This document shows positions 25,415 to 37,978 of a stretch of 64,000 bases of DNA, one piece after another. Within the stretch, counting starts at the first letter, position 1. Each line of letters opens with the position of its first letter. Where the stretch lies: positions 1 through 64,000 of the forward strand of contig JAIWZP010000062.1 of NCBI GenBank assembly GCA_025201375.1, written 5' to 3'. The translations under genes and the position numbers were made by a program. The notes under the pieces were generated by a model, which saw only the letters and a list, made by a program, of their open reading frames with translations, was not told the DNA's origin and did no database searches. This DNA is from Gongronella butleri (taxonomy: Eukaryota; Mucoromycota; Mucoromycetes; Mucorales; Cunninghamellaceae).

Positions 25415-27210
25415 TCAAAGGCGTTGCTTGGCAGCCAAAAAGTCGTCGGGGGATGCCATCCGCCCTTGGTCGACGCCCAATGTTTCATACTCGAGAGCCA
25501 TGCCGCCGCGGAATTCATCCATCTTGGCGCTCGGGCTGGTGCGCCATGCCCATGCACGCGCATAGTCCGAATCCATGCCTTCCACGATGTTACGGATCTT
25601 GTAACCCAGCACGGGGAGCATCCTGCAAACAACAAAAGTGACGTTGTCAATGACCTCTTTTTCACTGACGGCTCTTTTTTTCATCCATTACTTCATGGCA
25701 TGGCCAGAATCGCCCGACGCGATGATTAGATTCGAGTAGTCCGGGTGTGGGCAGATCAAAAAGTCGCCATCGGGTGAGTCGCTGTACCTAATACAATAGC
25801 AAAAAAAAAAAAAAACAATGTGAGCCCAATTGGCGTCAAATTTCGCGGTTTTTTTTTTTTTTTTTTTTTTTTTGCTCTTTTACCAGCACATGCGCGAATA
25901 CGTAATATCCATGGGTGACGTGACGGGCAAGAATTCGGCGAGGAATTGGCGCATGCGGCGTAGGGCCACCAATGGGATGGTGTCTTCAGGATGATTGGCC
26001 TGTGTGCGCGGAACTGAGAGTCCATCGCCTTGTCGTGGGTTCAGGAACCCGCACGCATGCCGCGCAATCTTTAGTGTACCGTGCTCGTTCATGGGGAAAC
26101 CATAGTAGCCTGTGTTGGCCACATCCGCGGCCCACACGGGCTGGTTGTAGAGAATATTCTTGGCAACGCCCTTTGGCTTGAATTGCACGACGACTTGGCC
26201 TGTCGCTTGCAATTGCGAGCTGACGCCGGGCACAAGGCCCGCGGTCCATGCACCGGTGGCCATCATGACCGTGTCGGCTGCGTGTCGCGTCCCATCCTTG
26301 GTGACAATGCCGCGCACCTTGGTCTTTTCCTTGTCATCCAGCCAAAGGGACTCAAACGCGCCGCGCTGCGCGCCAGTCACGAATTGGACACCCTCTTGCA
26401 CGCACTTGCCATACACGTGCTTGATCGCCTCGGCAGAGTTACACCAACCTTGCCAAAAAAAAAAAAAAAAAAAAAAAAAAGGTTGTGAGCCCTTGAGTCC
26501 CCTTTTCTACACGAATTGACGCGTCTCCGTGAACATTCTCTTTTTACCTCCATCCTTGTTGAAATAGGCGACATTGTAGCCATTGTGCACGGCATTTTCG
26601 AATTGGGGGAAGCGGTCGATGATTTGCTCGGGTGTGACAAGCTCCTCCATGGCGTGACCATAGCCAGCGGCACGCACGGCATCGATGCTCTTGCGCTCAT
26701 AATCGCCATACTTGCCATTCCGGCCAAAGAGCAGGACACCCGACTGGTGGAACACAGGCGATTCCTTGCTTTCGGCACGCTCCTTGTTCCATTGATGCCA
26801 GTAGGGCAATGCTTCCATGGTCAGGTGCATATACAATAAATTGTCGCCATATTCATACCGCACCGCCTTGTTGATATCTTGCGCACGGCGAGTCAATATA
26901 AGGAAATCAAAAGATGAGTGGTGCATGGAAAAAAAAAACGTGTGTTGCCAATGCTAATGGACCCCGAGCCGGCCACATTCTCACGCCCCTTGTTTTTTTT
27001 ATATGGTAGTAATTGTCTCTCTCTCTTTCTCTCTCTCTGTCTCTTTTTTTTTTTACCTGTGGATGCCGCGTCGCACGCAGGGATGGCCTCTTTGTCAAAG
27101 ACAATGACTTTGTATTTCCTTTTCAGGGCAAGTGCATGAGCCGTTGATAAGCCATAGCAGCCACCGCCCACAATGATGATGGTCGAGCCGGGTTGAGGTG
27201 CAGTGTACAT
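25415..27210 (-). CDS. FAD-dependent amine oxidase, fructosyl-amino-acid / sarcosine oxidase family
   Basis: Five exons encode about 440 residues of a DAO-fold flavoenzyme. The FAD-binding N-terminus is STIIIVGGGCYGLSTAHALA with an acidic strand end (VIVFDKEA). The flavin-attachment region reads YSRMCWYSDSPDGDFLICPH, where the Cys is the expected covalent-FAD residue of monomeric sarcosine/fructosyl-amino-acid oxidases. GDSGHAMKMLPVLGYKI is the closing family motif. These enzymes oxidise secondary amines such as Amadori products, sarcosine or saccharopine, yielding H2O2. The substrate cannot be chosen from sequence. There is no C-terminal peroxisomal SKL; it ends KQRL, a weak PTS1-like tail at best. 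The first intron (~170 nt) has a CT-rich stretch. Confidence 0.88.
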
Positions 27211-27832
27211 GGAGCAAATGTAAAAAGGGCAAAAAAAAAAAAAAGAAGAAGAAAAAAGGAATTGAGGGTCAAAAGAAAAGAACGAGTCGATAAAAAGAGC
27301 GTGTGCGTATCTTTTTATGAGCGTCACAGAAATAAAAGGAAGCGCACGGAAGGCTGATTTTCGATTTGAGTTTGAGTGGATCCATCTTTTTTTCCTTTTT
27401 TGCCATCTGGCGCACTTTTTATCGGATACTAGGGCTTTAAAGCGAGCGCGTGTTGTCTCGGCGCGTACAATTGGAGTAATTTGACTTTCCAAAAGAAAAA
27501 GAGTTGCCAAAAGAAAAAAAAAGGTGGAGCCGTGCAACGCGTAAAAAAGGCACGTTTGGCATTTTTGCTTTCGCTGATCAGTGACACGGATCCGCCCCGC
27601 CCCAATGTGATGCCCGAATGCACCGTCGTCCCGATGACTCGGAAAAAGGAAAAGATCGTTTTTACCCATGGTTGTCCCGGGGCTCTCGCGAACCCGCGCC
27701 CCGGCGTGCTTACTGCACCGTTTTTTCACCGTTTTACGCCATGAGCGTACCGCGAGCACCGTGCCTGCATCCGTGCTAGTGAGTAGGCTCTCGACGGATG
27801 GAGTATTTGCTGGGCAGCGCCAAGTTTTTATG

Positions 27833-27869
<37 letters not shown>

Positions 27870-29289
27870 CTTTTGGTCATTGGTGGCCCCACGGCGGCTC
27901 ATTTTTACCACGGCACCATCTAGTACTCACATGTGTGGATTCACCACAAAGAATCGCTTCAATGGATGCAAAGGGCTTCAAGATACCCAGAGATCGAGAA
28001 ATATAAAAGATGCGTCCATGAGCATGTCGTCACATTTTCCATTGGGTAGAACCATTGGGCAGTCCAATGCACATCCCAGGACAGAAAAAAAGGAGGCGAC
28101 GAGGGGCCCGAAAGGGCTGGATTAGCGAGACAATGAAATTGAGTATCATAGATTGGACGGATTGGGCGGATTTGGCGCATTCGGTGTTTTTTTAAACTTA
28201 CTCTCACCTTACCAGCCCCCCCTCCTTTTTTTCGGTCGCATGTGCCAATGACATGCATGGATGAGCGGAGCTACGCGTCGCCGAGTCGCATTTGCATTTG
28301 TGTCACTGAGCAATGGCATTTTCGCATAAATTCGCATTTACATGGCTATACCCCGAGATGAAAACATGCTAAAAGATGAACATAGTTAAGCAATGCAAAT
28401 CCACCTTGACTCCCGAGCAATAGGCAATGTGCATCATCTTCTCCGAATTATTTTCCAAGGGCACCGGGACCTTTTTAAGATTCGTTTTTTCTTTTTTCTT
28501 GAAACAGAATTGATCATTTTAACACTTGTGTTGTAATTGCTAGCGATGACGCGAATCACGCTCCCAACGGCGCTTGGATTGATGCTTTTACAACGTTGAT
28601 CGATGAAAAAAGTGATTTTTTGGTATCTTTAATGCGGTCCCTAAACCATATACGTTTTCAAAGCGCGTTATTTCGCGTCAAATGTCGAGTTACACGCGTC
28701 TTCCTAATCAAACTCATGTGCCTGGCGTCCTTCTTGCTAGTGGACGCGTCGTGGGCGCGTCATTGGCGCGTCGCTCATATGCATTTCACCGGAAAGTTAA
28801 ATTGAAAAATGCGCATTGCTCGTTACTGGTTAGATGGATCACCCTGTTTTTTTGGTACTTTCATTAGCTTCTCCTGGCCAGTTTACTTTTGAGAGAGTTT
28901 GGCGCCATTCTGAAGACCTGAATTTTTAATTTTTGAATTGGGGACCCGGCCGACCAATTTTGATTTGCGTGTTGACGCGTCCCAAACGAACAGCTGTAGC
29001 TGCAACGCAAGCCCCATCCGGTTTTTGTAGCATTCAATTCGCTTGATGGCGTGTTTTGAGTCTGCGCCGAGTCCTATTGGCAAGCTGCACTTGAAAATGA
29101 TGCGTTTTGGAAGGCATCTTTTGGTATTGTGGCAAGGGGCGCAGCGAACATGCTTGCGGCAAGGCGAAAAGGGGAAAGGTGGCACAAAACCCCCAAATTG
29201 GAAGGTCTAAAGCTGCTGCGGCCTCGAGTTGGCTCCGAATTCCCTCTTTCCTTCAGCTTTTTTTTTATTTTTTTATTTTTTGTTTGTCC
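27211..29289. other. Intergenic region with a dispersed repeat
   Basis: This is the divergent gap between the amine oxidase and the CSB-like gene. There is a T run of about 30 nt at 27,834-27,866. The part around 28.66-28.97 kb matches 50.74-51.06 kb. I see no gene. Confidence 0.5.
28660..28970. repeat. Dispersed repeat (related copy at 50.74-51.06 kb)
   Basis: The series aatgtcgagttacacgcg, ctggcgtccttcttgctag, tggacgcgtcgt and gtttggcgccattctgaaga recurs in the same order and orientation at 50,765-51,003 as agaagtcgagtagcacgcg, ctggcgtctctcgtgctag, tggacgcgtcgt and gtttggtgccattctgagaa. It is noncoding as far as can be seen. Confidence 0.7.
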
Positions 29290-32200
29290 ATGGACGTTTC
29301 ACCTCCCTCCGAACAAGAGCAAATGAGCAGCGGCAGCAACACGCCAGCTTCCACCGTCAAGCATGAACTGGAGAGCTTGGGTGTCGGCCTCATGGACCAG
29401 TCGTCGCTCGAGAAGCAGATCATGGCAGAGGCAAGTGACAATAAAAATAAACAGCCAACTTTTTTTCATTCTGACCATTCTTCGGCATGTCTCTAGGCAA
29501 GCAAGGCCATGAACGAGCGTGACGATGCACTTGACCTGAAGCGACTAGACAAGGCACGGAGGCAGTTGCGGTAAAAGGGCTCAACAGGTCAAAGCGCCAG
29601 AAACAACGGACTGACTAGTTTTTTTTTTTTTTTTTCTGTTTTAGGGAGGCGCAAGAGCAGCTAAAGAAATTAAAGGCCAAGGTGCAAGCGGCATCGACCA
29701 CATTTGACAAGGACCGGCTCACACAAAAAATCAATGAGCAGGTAAAATTATCAGTTTCAACGCGTAAAACGCCATTGACATACGGTTTGAAAACTAGGCG
29801 ACGATGCTGGGCAATGCGCGTCGGGACGAGGCGGACATTTTGCAACGCATGAAGGACCGCAAGAAACGGCAAGATGTCGACCAGGACATGAACAAGCGTC
29901 AGGCAAATGAGACACAGCGCGAGTTTCTCATTCGCACCGGCAAGATCACACCTTTTTCAAATATACCGGACACCCTCGACGACGACGACGCGTCCTCTTC
30001 AGGTAAATGAGATGAATTGGGCGTCAATGTCATCAATTGGATGTGTTCTTAATCTCTTTTCCTCTTGTTTATAGGTGTGCGTGTGACATTGCCTGGATCG
30101 AGTGGAATGTCTCACCAGCATCTAAAGCGGCCGAGTGCGATCACGGAGACGGCCAATGCACCAATGGCAACGGGGCGCCGTGGCGGGCAGTTGGATGCCG
30201 GCGAAACCGATGATCTGATGCAGCGGTGGCAGGCGACGCGTCACAAGGGAAAAGGAAAGCAACGACAGCGTGCTGCAAGCGACGACGAGTACATGGACGA
30301 GGACAATGGCTCGGTGGGACGCGATGACCAAGACAGCGCCGAGGAGTACGCCGACGAAAGCGACACTGTGGATCTTGTCGATGACGATGACGAAGGTGAA
30401 GGGCCAAAAACAGCCAAACAGATTCAAGAGCTTTTTGAAGATGATGGCGACGCGTCTGTACACCAGGTACATCGGCAGAAAACGAGCAAAAAAAAAAAAA
30501 GAAAAAAAAAGAGCCAATGGCAAACTCATTGCCTATTTTTTTTTTATAGAAACGCGTGCAGAGCTGGGCACACGACAGACAGTTGCTGCGGTATCGGCAG
30601 GCGATGGGCGATGGCGCTTCATTAGACTTGTTGGATGAATGGGTGGAGGAGCAGGGTGTCGACATAGAGGCGGAGATGTTTGAACCGCACCCCGACTTTC
30701 CTGACGAATGGCTCGGCAAGCTGCGCGTCCCTGGCGACATTTGGTCTGATCTTTTTGATTATCAACGCACATGTACAGCCTAAAGAAAAAAAGCAAAAAA
30801 AAGGGCCAGAAATTGACGAATTAGGATTGTTCTTTTTAGGCGTGCAATGGCTCTGGGAGCTGCATCAGCAAAAAGTGGGCGGGATCATTGGCGACGAGAT
30901 GGGGTTGGGCAAGACGGTGCAGCTGTTGGCATTCTTGTCGAGCCTGTACTACTCCAAGATTCTCGGTCCTGGTCTGCCGTCGCTGATTGTGTGCCCTGCG
31001 ACGGTGTTGAAGCAATGGGTGGAGGAATGTCATCGGTGGTTCCCGCCCTTGGCGGTGGCCATTCTGCACGCATCCGGCAGCGGCGTGCGCGCATCTGGCG
31101 CTACCACGGAACAATCGAGCGATGTGGAAATGGACGACGAAAACGATGAAATGATGGATGGCGACGATGACAATCGTGACTTTGATGTCGATCGCCGCGG
31201 CAAATTCGCACCAGATTTTCCCAAGAAGAAGACACGTGACGACACCATCCTGTTCACCAAGTCTGGCCGTAAGGCCGGTGCGCTTGTCAATCGTTTTATC
31301 AAAATTGGTACAGATTCCTCGTTTTTTTTTGTCAATGGCCACAAATTGACTTTTTTTTTCATTCTTTTGCGCAGGCGGCATTCTTGTGACGACATACGCT
31401 GGTGTACAGACGTACAGGCGGTTCTTGCTCAAGCACCGGTGGGGCTATGTGGTGCTGGACGAGGGCCACAAGATCCGCAATCCCGACTCGGAAACCACGC
31501 TTGTCTGCAAGCAATTCAAGACGTCTCATCGCATCATTCTCTCTGGCACGCCCATTCAGAATAATCTCAAAGAATTGTGGTCCCTTTTTGACTTTATTTT
31601 CCCCGGGCGCCTTGGTGTAAGATTGAACAAAACGCACGAAAAAAAGAGCCAATCTCATCATTTTTGCATTTTTTTTTCCACTTCAACAGACACTGCCCGT
31701 GTTTCAGACACAATTCTCTGTGCCGATTAACATTGGTGGGTATGCGAATGCGACGAATATCCAGGTGCAGACGGCGTACAAATGTGCCTGCATGTTGCGG
31801 GATCTGATCAACCCGTATTTGCTGCGGCGCATGAAGGTGGATGTGGCGAGCGACTTGCCGAAAAAGACAGAACAGGTACTCTTTTGCAAGCTGACGCCAC
31901 AGCAGCGGCAGTCATATCTGCAATTCATTCAGTCACAAGAGATGGATGCGATTTTGGAGCGACGGAGGCAAGTTTTGTATGGCATTGATATTGTGCGCAA
32001 GATTTGCAATCATCCGGACCTGTTGGCAGTGGACAAGCATCGTCAGGACCGCGATCACGGCAGTCCCGAGAAGAGCGGCAAGATGCAGGTCGTCAAGGCG
32101 CTGCTACACCTTTGGGAAAGCGAGCAGCATCGCGTTTTGTTATTTTGCCAAACACGTCAGATGCTGGATCTTCTTGAAAAAATGATCAACAATCTCGGCT

Positions 32201-33768
32201 ACCGGTACCGGCGCATGGATGGCACGACGCCCATTCACCACCGCATGACGCTTGTCCATGAATTCAACACAAATCCCGAAATCTACGTGTTTTTGCTCAC
32301 CACCAAGGTCGGCGGCCTCGGACTCAATTTGACGGGCGCCAATCGCGTCATCCTCTTTGATCCCGATTGGAATCCATCGACTGACATGCAGGCGCGCGAA
32401 CGTGCGTGGCGCCTCGGCCAAAAGAAGCAAGTCACCATCTATCGCCTGATGACCAGCGGCACCATTGAGGAAAAAATATACCACAGGCAAATCTACAAGC
32501 AATTCCTGACAAACAAAATCCTCAAGGATCCCAAGCAACGCCGGTTCTTTGATGTAACATCCCGAAAAAAAAAAGACGAAAATACACGTGACTGACGCGC
32601 CTTTTTGAATTTCCGCAGGCGAGCAATCTCAAATCATTATTCACACTGGCAGACGAGGACGCGCCGACGACGGAGACGGGGCAATTGTTTCAAGGTACCG
32701 AAGTCCAACAAAAAGGCAGCGGCAAAAAGCGAAAACGCGCGAATGATGACGATCGCATCAAGGCATTGGAAGGGGTGTCTAGCCTCGAGGCATTGTAAGT
32801 GTTGCACGCGTCCATTGTCGCGGCCAAACAGGTCATGGCGCGTCTCTTTTTTTTATTTTTTTGTATTTTTTATTCATTTTTCTATTTTTCTATTTTTTTT
32901 TTCTCATTTTTTTCTCATTTTTTTGCAGTGCGTCTGGGCCGCCAGGCGAAGGAAGCGCACAGGCAAGCACGAGTCAAGCAGAGAGCCATAACCAAAAGGA
33001 TGGCGGGCACGACGATCATGTGCTTTCGAGTCTTTTTGAGATGACGGGGATTCACAGCGCGCTGCAGCATGACCGGATCATGGATGCCGACGGGCACGAC
33101 ACGTTTTTCGTGGAGCGCGAGGCGTCATTGATTGCCGAGCAGGCTGCGAAGGCGCTCAAGGAGTCGCGCAAGCGTACTCGGCTGAACAAGGTTGGCACGC
33201 CGACATGGACGGGCCGCTCGGGTATTGCTGGCGCACCACAAGGCACGCCACCGCCGCGCTTTGGCCAAAAAGCCAATGCACCTGCGTCGTCGGCTTCCAT
33301 CCTAGCTAATATGTCCTCGAAGCGAGCAGAATCCGCGCCGTCGTCACCCACCGGCCACTTTGGCAAAGGCAATCTTTCGGGATTCAAAGGCACAACCAGC
33401 ATTGGCTCCAGCACGCTCCTCCAGCAGATGCGCCAGCGAAAGGAAATGGAGAAAAATCGCGCCGCCGCCATCTCCACGCCTCCTGCCGGTAAGAAAAAAA
33501 CGAAAAAAAATCAAAAAAAGGCAGAATTTGACGCATATTGTTTTTTTTAGATTTGACGCGCGACAAGCAGCAATGGATCGAGCGAATCCGCGATTACCTA
33601 GCATCCCAGGATGGGCGTGCGTCCAGCAGCGACATTCTTGCTCATTTGAACATCGAGGTCAATGCAAACGACATTGTGATCTTTCGCAAGATGCTGCAAG
33701 CCATTGCCATGTTCACAAAGGATCCACAGGGCAAAGGCATCTGGGTGCTCAAGAACGAATTTGCATAG
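29290..33768 (+). CDS. CSB/ERCC6/Rad26-type SWI2/SNF2 DNA-dependent ATPase
   Basis: About a dozen exons encode a protein of roughly 1,150 residues. A Ser/Glu-rich N-terminus with coiled coil ([15 protein letters not shown]) and an acidic region ([10 protein letters not shown]) precede the Snf2 core. Motifs seen: [50 protein letters not shown] (DEGH box), [43 protein letters not shown] and [16 protein letters not shown]. The C-terminus ends in a winged-helix-like segment ([19 protein letters not shown]). Rad26/CSB acts at RNA polymerase II stalled on DNA lesions in transcription-coupled repair. An acidic insert ([18 protein letters not shown]) sits between helicase motifs Ia and II. One exon ends inside Cys of RTCVQW with an intron containing an in-frame stop. 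Confidence 0.94.
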
Positions 33769-34192
33769 ACAAAAGATGTATTGTCATTTTTGATTTTAAT
33801 GATCATATCCGCTAAATTAAAAAGAATCACGATCGCGTCTTTATTGCACGAATCTCTCAACTTTGGTATGATGGAGAAAGCAGGTGCCAGCATTGAATTG
33901 AGCAAAAGCAAAGTGGCATTGACGTGGCAGGTGCTAAAGTATGGGGGGAAAGAAGGAATTCGCGGATGAATGATGAGGTACATGGGGTTGGACAGAGGAG
34001 GAGATGGGCTGTGCGCCTGGGCGCGAAATGGAGTCAGGCGTGTAAAGGTAAAAAAAAGAAAAGAAAAGTAAATAGAGAGAGAGAGGGAGAAACAGAGAGA
34101 GGGAAAAGAGAGACAAAGAGAGAGAGAGAAAAAAAAAAAAGAAAAGCAATAATAAATGTAGCATGTGGTGTTGAAAGATGAAGCGATTTAAT
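33769..34192. other. Convergent intergenic gap with a GA-rich tract
   Basis: This lies between the 3' ends of the CSB-like and importin-alpha-like genes. 34,073-34,140 is an imperfect (GA)n-rich microsatellite followed by an A run. No gene is seen. Confidence 0.6.
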
Positions 34193-36846
34193 TCATTGCT
34201 CAGTGATGGACAGGTTGTTGACAGCATTGGCAATGAATCGGATGTCACCATCCTCCTGGCCGCGGAGCACGCGTCGTTTGTTTGCGGCGATGGTAGCGCC
34301 GAGACCAAAGAGGGCGGCAATGGATGTCGTGGAGGAAGAGGTGGCAGCATTGGACGCCGACACGGTGGCAGAGGTGATCTTGGCCGTCATCAGTGAGTCT
34401 CGCAGAACATCAATTCGCTTGCGCACCTCCATCGACGAGCTGTCGCCACGAATGTCCACCAGTAGATCCTCGAGACCCAATTGTTCGAGCGTTTGGAGGT
34501 GTGGGTTGCAGCCAAGGCCCACGCTCACCGCAATCTTGTTGGTGCGGCCAACGATATTGAGCGTCACGTCCAATGCCTTGGTGCACACGTTCAATGGCAC
34601 CGGCGAGTGCGCCAAAAGATGCACAAGCGCCTTGTTCAGATCAGGGTGGCGCGCCAGCAGCGTCCTGGAGACGAGAAAAAGAAGAAAAAGAATAAGACAT
34701 TGATTTTTTCCTTTTTACCTTTTTTCCTTTTTTTTTTTCCTTTCCTTTTCTTTCTTTTTTTTTTTTTTTTCTCGCAACTCACTGGATGGTCTCGTCTGTG
34801 CCTAGGTTGGTGAGATTGCAAAGGACCCAGAGCGCCTCGTGGGTGATTTTCCATTCGTCGTTTTGATTGTAATAGGCGTTTGAGACGGTGGCGTGCCATT
34901 CTTTGAGCTCCTCATTGTAATGGTGGCCAGGCACTCGGATGTGTGCAACCACGCAATCCATGATGAAGCGCGCGTCGCTGACCACCTTGACCAGCTCGGA
35001 ATTGCTCGCCATCAGATTCGACACGACGAGGAACGCGTCGCGCCTAATGGGCAGCGGCGTCTCGGGATTCGTCAATGGCGCGAGCTTGGAAAGGATATCC
35101 GTCTCAAGAAGGCTTTGCGAGTGCTCATTTGGACCCGATGTTATGTTGATAATACAACGCAGCACGGGCACCACCGTGGCCAAATCCTCTTGTCTATACA
35201 GTAAAGTAAAGAAAAAATTAAAAAAAAACGCGTGATCTGACACGAAACGCGAAAATAGACTTACTCTAGCAACGATGACAGTCTAGCGCACAGCTCCCTC
35301 GAGATCGACACAGATTCGTAAAAGGAATACACCTCGTGCATATTGTACATCACCCTAGAGAGACCCCAGCTGATGAAGAGGAAGTAAAAAAAAGAAAATG
35401 AATGATTTCAACTCCACAACGTGCCTTTTTTGGATGGCATACCAGGAGTCTACCCAAATGTCCTTGTGATCAAAACTGACACAGTGCGTGAGCGCATTGA
35501 AAGCCGGCACGTACTAGAAATCAATAAAAAAAAATAAAAAAAAGTGTCAGTGGCCCCCGTTGTGTGAATTGATGATTGTGTACAAGGAAGGGTGTGGACG
35601 TGTGGCGGCAAAAGAGGGCAATTGGGCATCGGGCATGGACATGGGGGTCGTCAGGGGCGTGGGGAGAGGACAAGTGCAAGGTGCATGATGTTTTACCTTG
35701 TCCCAATAATTAGCGGTGAGGAAGCCGCCGCGGGACATGTTGGACAGGGACCACGTCAATGCCTTGACGTCGTTGAGCGTCGCGTGGTGCGAGATCAACA
35801 CGCGGTCGTGCACGCTCTTGGTCGATTCCGAGAGCTGCTCCATGATCTCCTGCGCCGTGTGTTGCAAAACAAGTGCCACCATCACAAGGCTGTCATGTTC
35901 CAGCAGCAATTCGCGCAGATGCGGCGACTCACCTGCAAAGTTCGAAAGTGCCCAGGCAGACTGGCACATTCAAAAATCAAGGAAAAAAATAAAAAAAAGA
36001 CGCGTGAATGCCCATTTCTCGGTTAAATGCCTTTTTTTTTTAATTCGTTCTTTACCTGCGTTTTGACCGTGAGCGTCGTCATGTTGGACTTTAGCACCTC
36101 TGTCAGCACCGGAATAAAGTCATTGGCGACAAGCACGTCCGTTTGCCGCGAATCACCGGCCTGAAAAAGAAAAAAAAGGGATGAGATTGTCGCACCAACA
36201 TGTGTTTTCTCTTTTTTTTTTTTTGGCGCGCTTCATACAGCAATGTTGGTGATGATCCAGGCAATTTCAAACTAGGGAACGACGAGAAAGCATGAGTGGC
36301 AAGAAGCAAAAACAAGAGGAAAAGGCGGGAGATAACAATTGTACCTGAAGATTGGCATGTTCATTGCACGACAGCCAATGTCGGAGGCGCGGCAAGATGT
36401 CCAAAGCAAGCAAGTCATCAACGTGCTCCGTGGAGCTACCCGTCGCTATATAAAAAAAAAGGCCGGTTAGCCATCATGCCTGTGACAATTTCACGCGAAT
36501 GGCGCAAGTTCTCCCCTTTTTTTTTTTTTTTGTTACCTTGGGTCAGGTAGCGACGCAGTTGCTGGACGCCAGCAAAGCACACCTCTGGATCATCTTGGTA
36601 AAGGTAGCGGCGCCATTGCATGAGCTAAAGAGGTAAAAAAAAAAAAAAAACCAAAAAAGATAAAAACAGGATGAATGTTTGTGGATGGCCACGGAAATGC
36701 CAAGCAGGCGCGCAGATTGGACTCGATTTGCTGCTTACACTGGCTTTGGTGATGATGTCCGACGGCGACGGATTGATTGTCACATTGGCCATTTTGCGGT
36801 TCAATTCCACCAAAAAGTTATCTGGGTCGAATTCGTCGAGAGTCAT
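34193..36846 (-). CDS. Importin-alpha-like armadillo-repeat protein without a visible IBB domain
   Basis: Ten exons, one only 33 nt, encode about 640 residues of ARM repeats. The W-x-x-x-N ladder that binds nuclear localisation signals in importin-alpha is readable repeat by repeat: WIITNIAAGDS, WALSNFAGESP, WSLSNMSRGG, then degenerate WGLSRVM, LRCIINITSGP (the R-x-x-x-N repeat), VVSNLMASN and WVLCNLTNLG. The first ARM is QWRRYLYQDDPEVCFAGVQQ. Importin-alpha carries cargo with importin-beta, which it binds through an N-terminal Arg/Lys-rich IBB domain. Here the first 36 residues (MTLDEFDPDNFLVELNRKM...) have no basic cluster. The tail is a Ser/Thr/Ala segment ending SITEQ. An upstream coding exon carrying an IBB cannot be excluded. 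Confidence 0.82.
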
Positions 36847-37978
36847 AGTAAAAACGGGCGGAAAAATATGCGCGAGTGATGAGCAAAGGAAAGGGTTCAG
36901 AGGAAAGGGCCAAAGTGAGGGTACGGTGAGTAAAAAAGAGACAAAAACAACAGACAAAGTATGCTTGTTGGATGAGGGACTATGAGCAAGGCAGCCGCGA
37001 AACAGGCAAGGTCAGGAAAAAAAGACAAGGGAATAGTCGAGGATAGGTGGTATCGAGAGGGTGGGTGTTGCGTGAGTGCGGGTGAGGGGGGATAGACGTG
37101 ATGAGAGGGTAAACAAACGCAAAGAGAAGAAAAAAAAAATTCAGAGCAAGAAGCACGAAAAATGAAAAAAAAGGGCGTCGTGTTCCTTTTGATTCAAAAG
37201 GCGCCTTTTCAAAACCTCCTTGCCCGCGCACACCCATTAATTCACGCGCCACCCGGACCACACATATCGACTGACTTGAATTTTTTGACATCATTGGCTC
37301 ACACATCGCATTGGGCGATCGCTGCCCTGGACTATCGTCTCCTTTTATGCCTCTCCCTGACGACGCGTTCATTTATTTCCCTTTTGGCGTGGAGATTCAA
37401 TTCGCGGGCTGCGCCGACGCACGCCCCGCCGTCCCAGCCCCGCTCCAACCGCGTCCAATCGCCCACCGTTTCCCTTCTTGCGCCTGTTTTGAACGATCCC
37501 ATGGGGCCATTGTGTTGGATGAACCCATTACTGCAACCAAAGGGAAAGAGATGCTTCGTCAAGAACACTAGCTCGGCGCATTTTTCGTTCATTTTTTTAT
37601 TTTTGGCTTGCAACCCTCGTTGTGCCCGCGCATCGGCTGTTCATACAAGTGTATATTGGTTCAATGGACCCAATTGCTTCTTCATACCTATCTTGCGTGC
37701 TTGGCAAACGCCTCAATGTCGTGCAATTCGATGAAACTGACGATTTACGGCATGTTTTCACTGGCATCAAATGGCACCTTGCACCTTGGACGCGTCCTTG
37801 CTAATCGTGTGCCCGAGTGCTCCGCGTGTCAGATCGCTATGCATTTTTCAATGGAATTGCGCGCATTGAAAGCCCGATTCTGGCGGTAAACAAAGACTTT
37901 GGCAGATTTTTGTCGCTTGCCTCTTTCTTGCTCTTGCCTCTCTTTTTCTTTTCTTTTCATTTACGACCCTCTCTCACA
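36847..37978. other. Divergent intergenic region (importin-alpha-like / CstF-64)
   Basis: This is about 1.1 kb between head-to-head genes. Open frames near 37,350-37,570 and 37,620-37,800 have no family resemblance and do not join through credible splice sites. A pyrimidine-rich leader (37,915-37,975) precedes the CstF-64 start. Confidence 0.5.

Noticed and set aside
37311..37880. Open frames in the importin-alpha-like/CstF-64 gap (37,311-37,571 and 37,622-37,804) looking like two halves of a gene
   Set aside because: No splice pair joins them in phase, neither resembles a family I know, and they lie in a divergent promoter region. They remain possible but unsupported.
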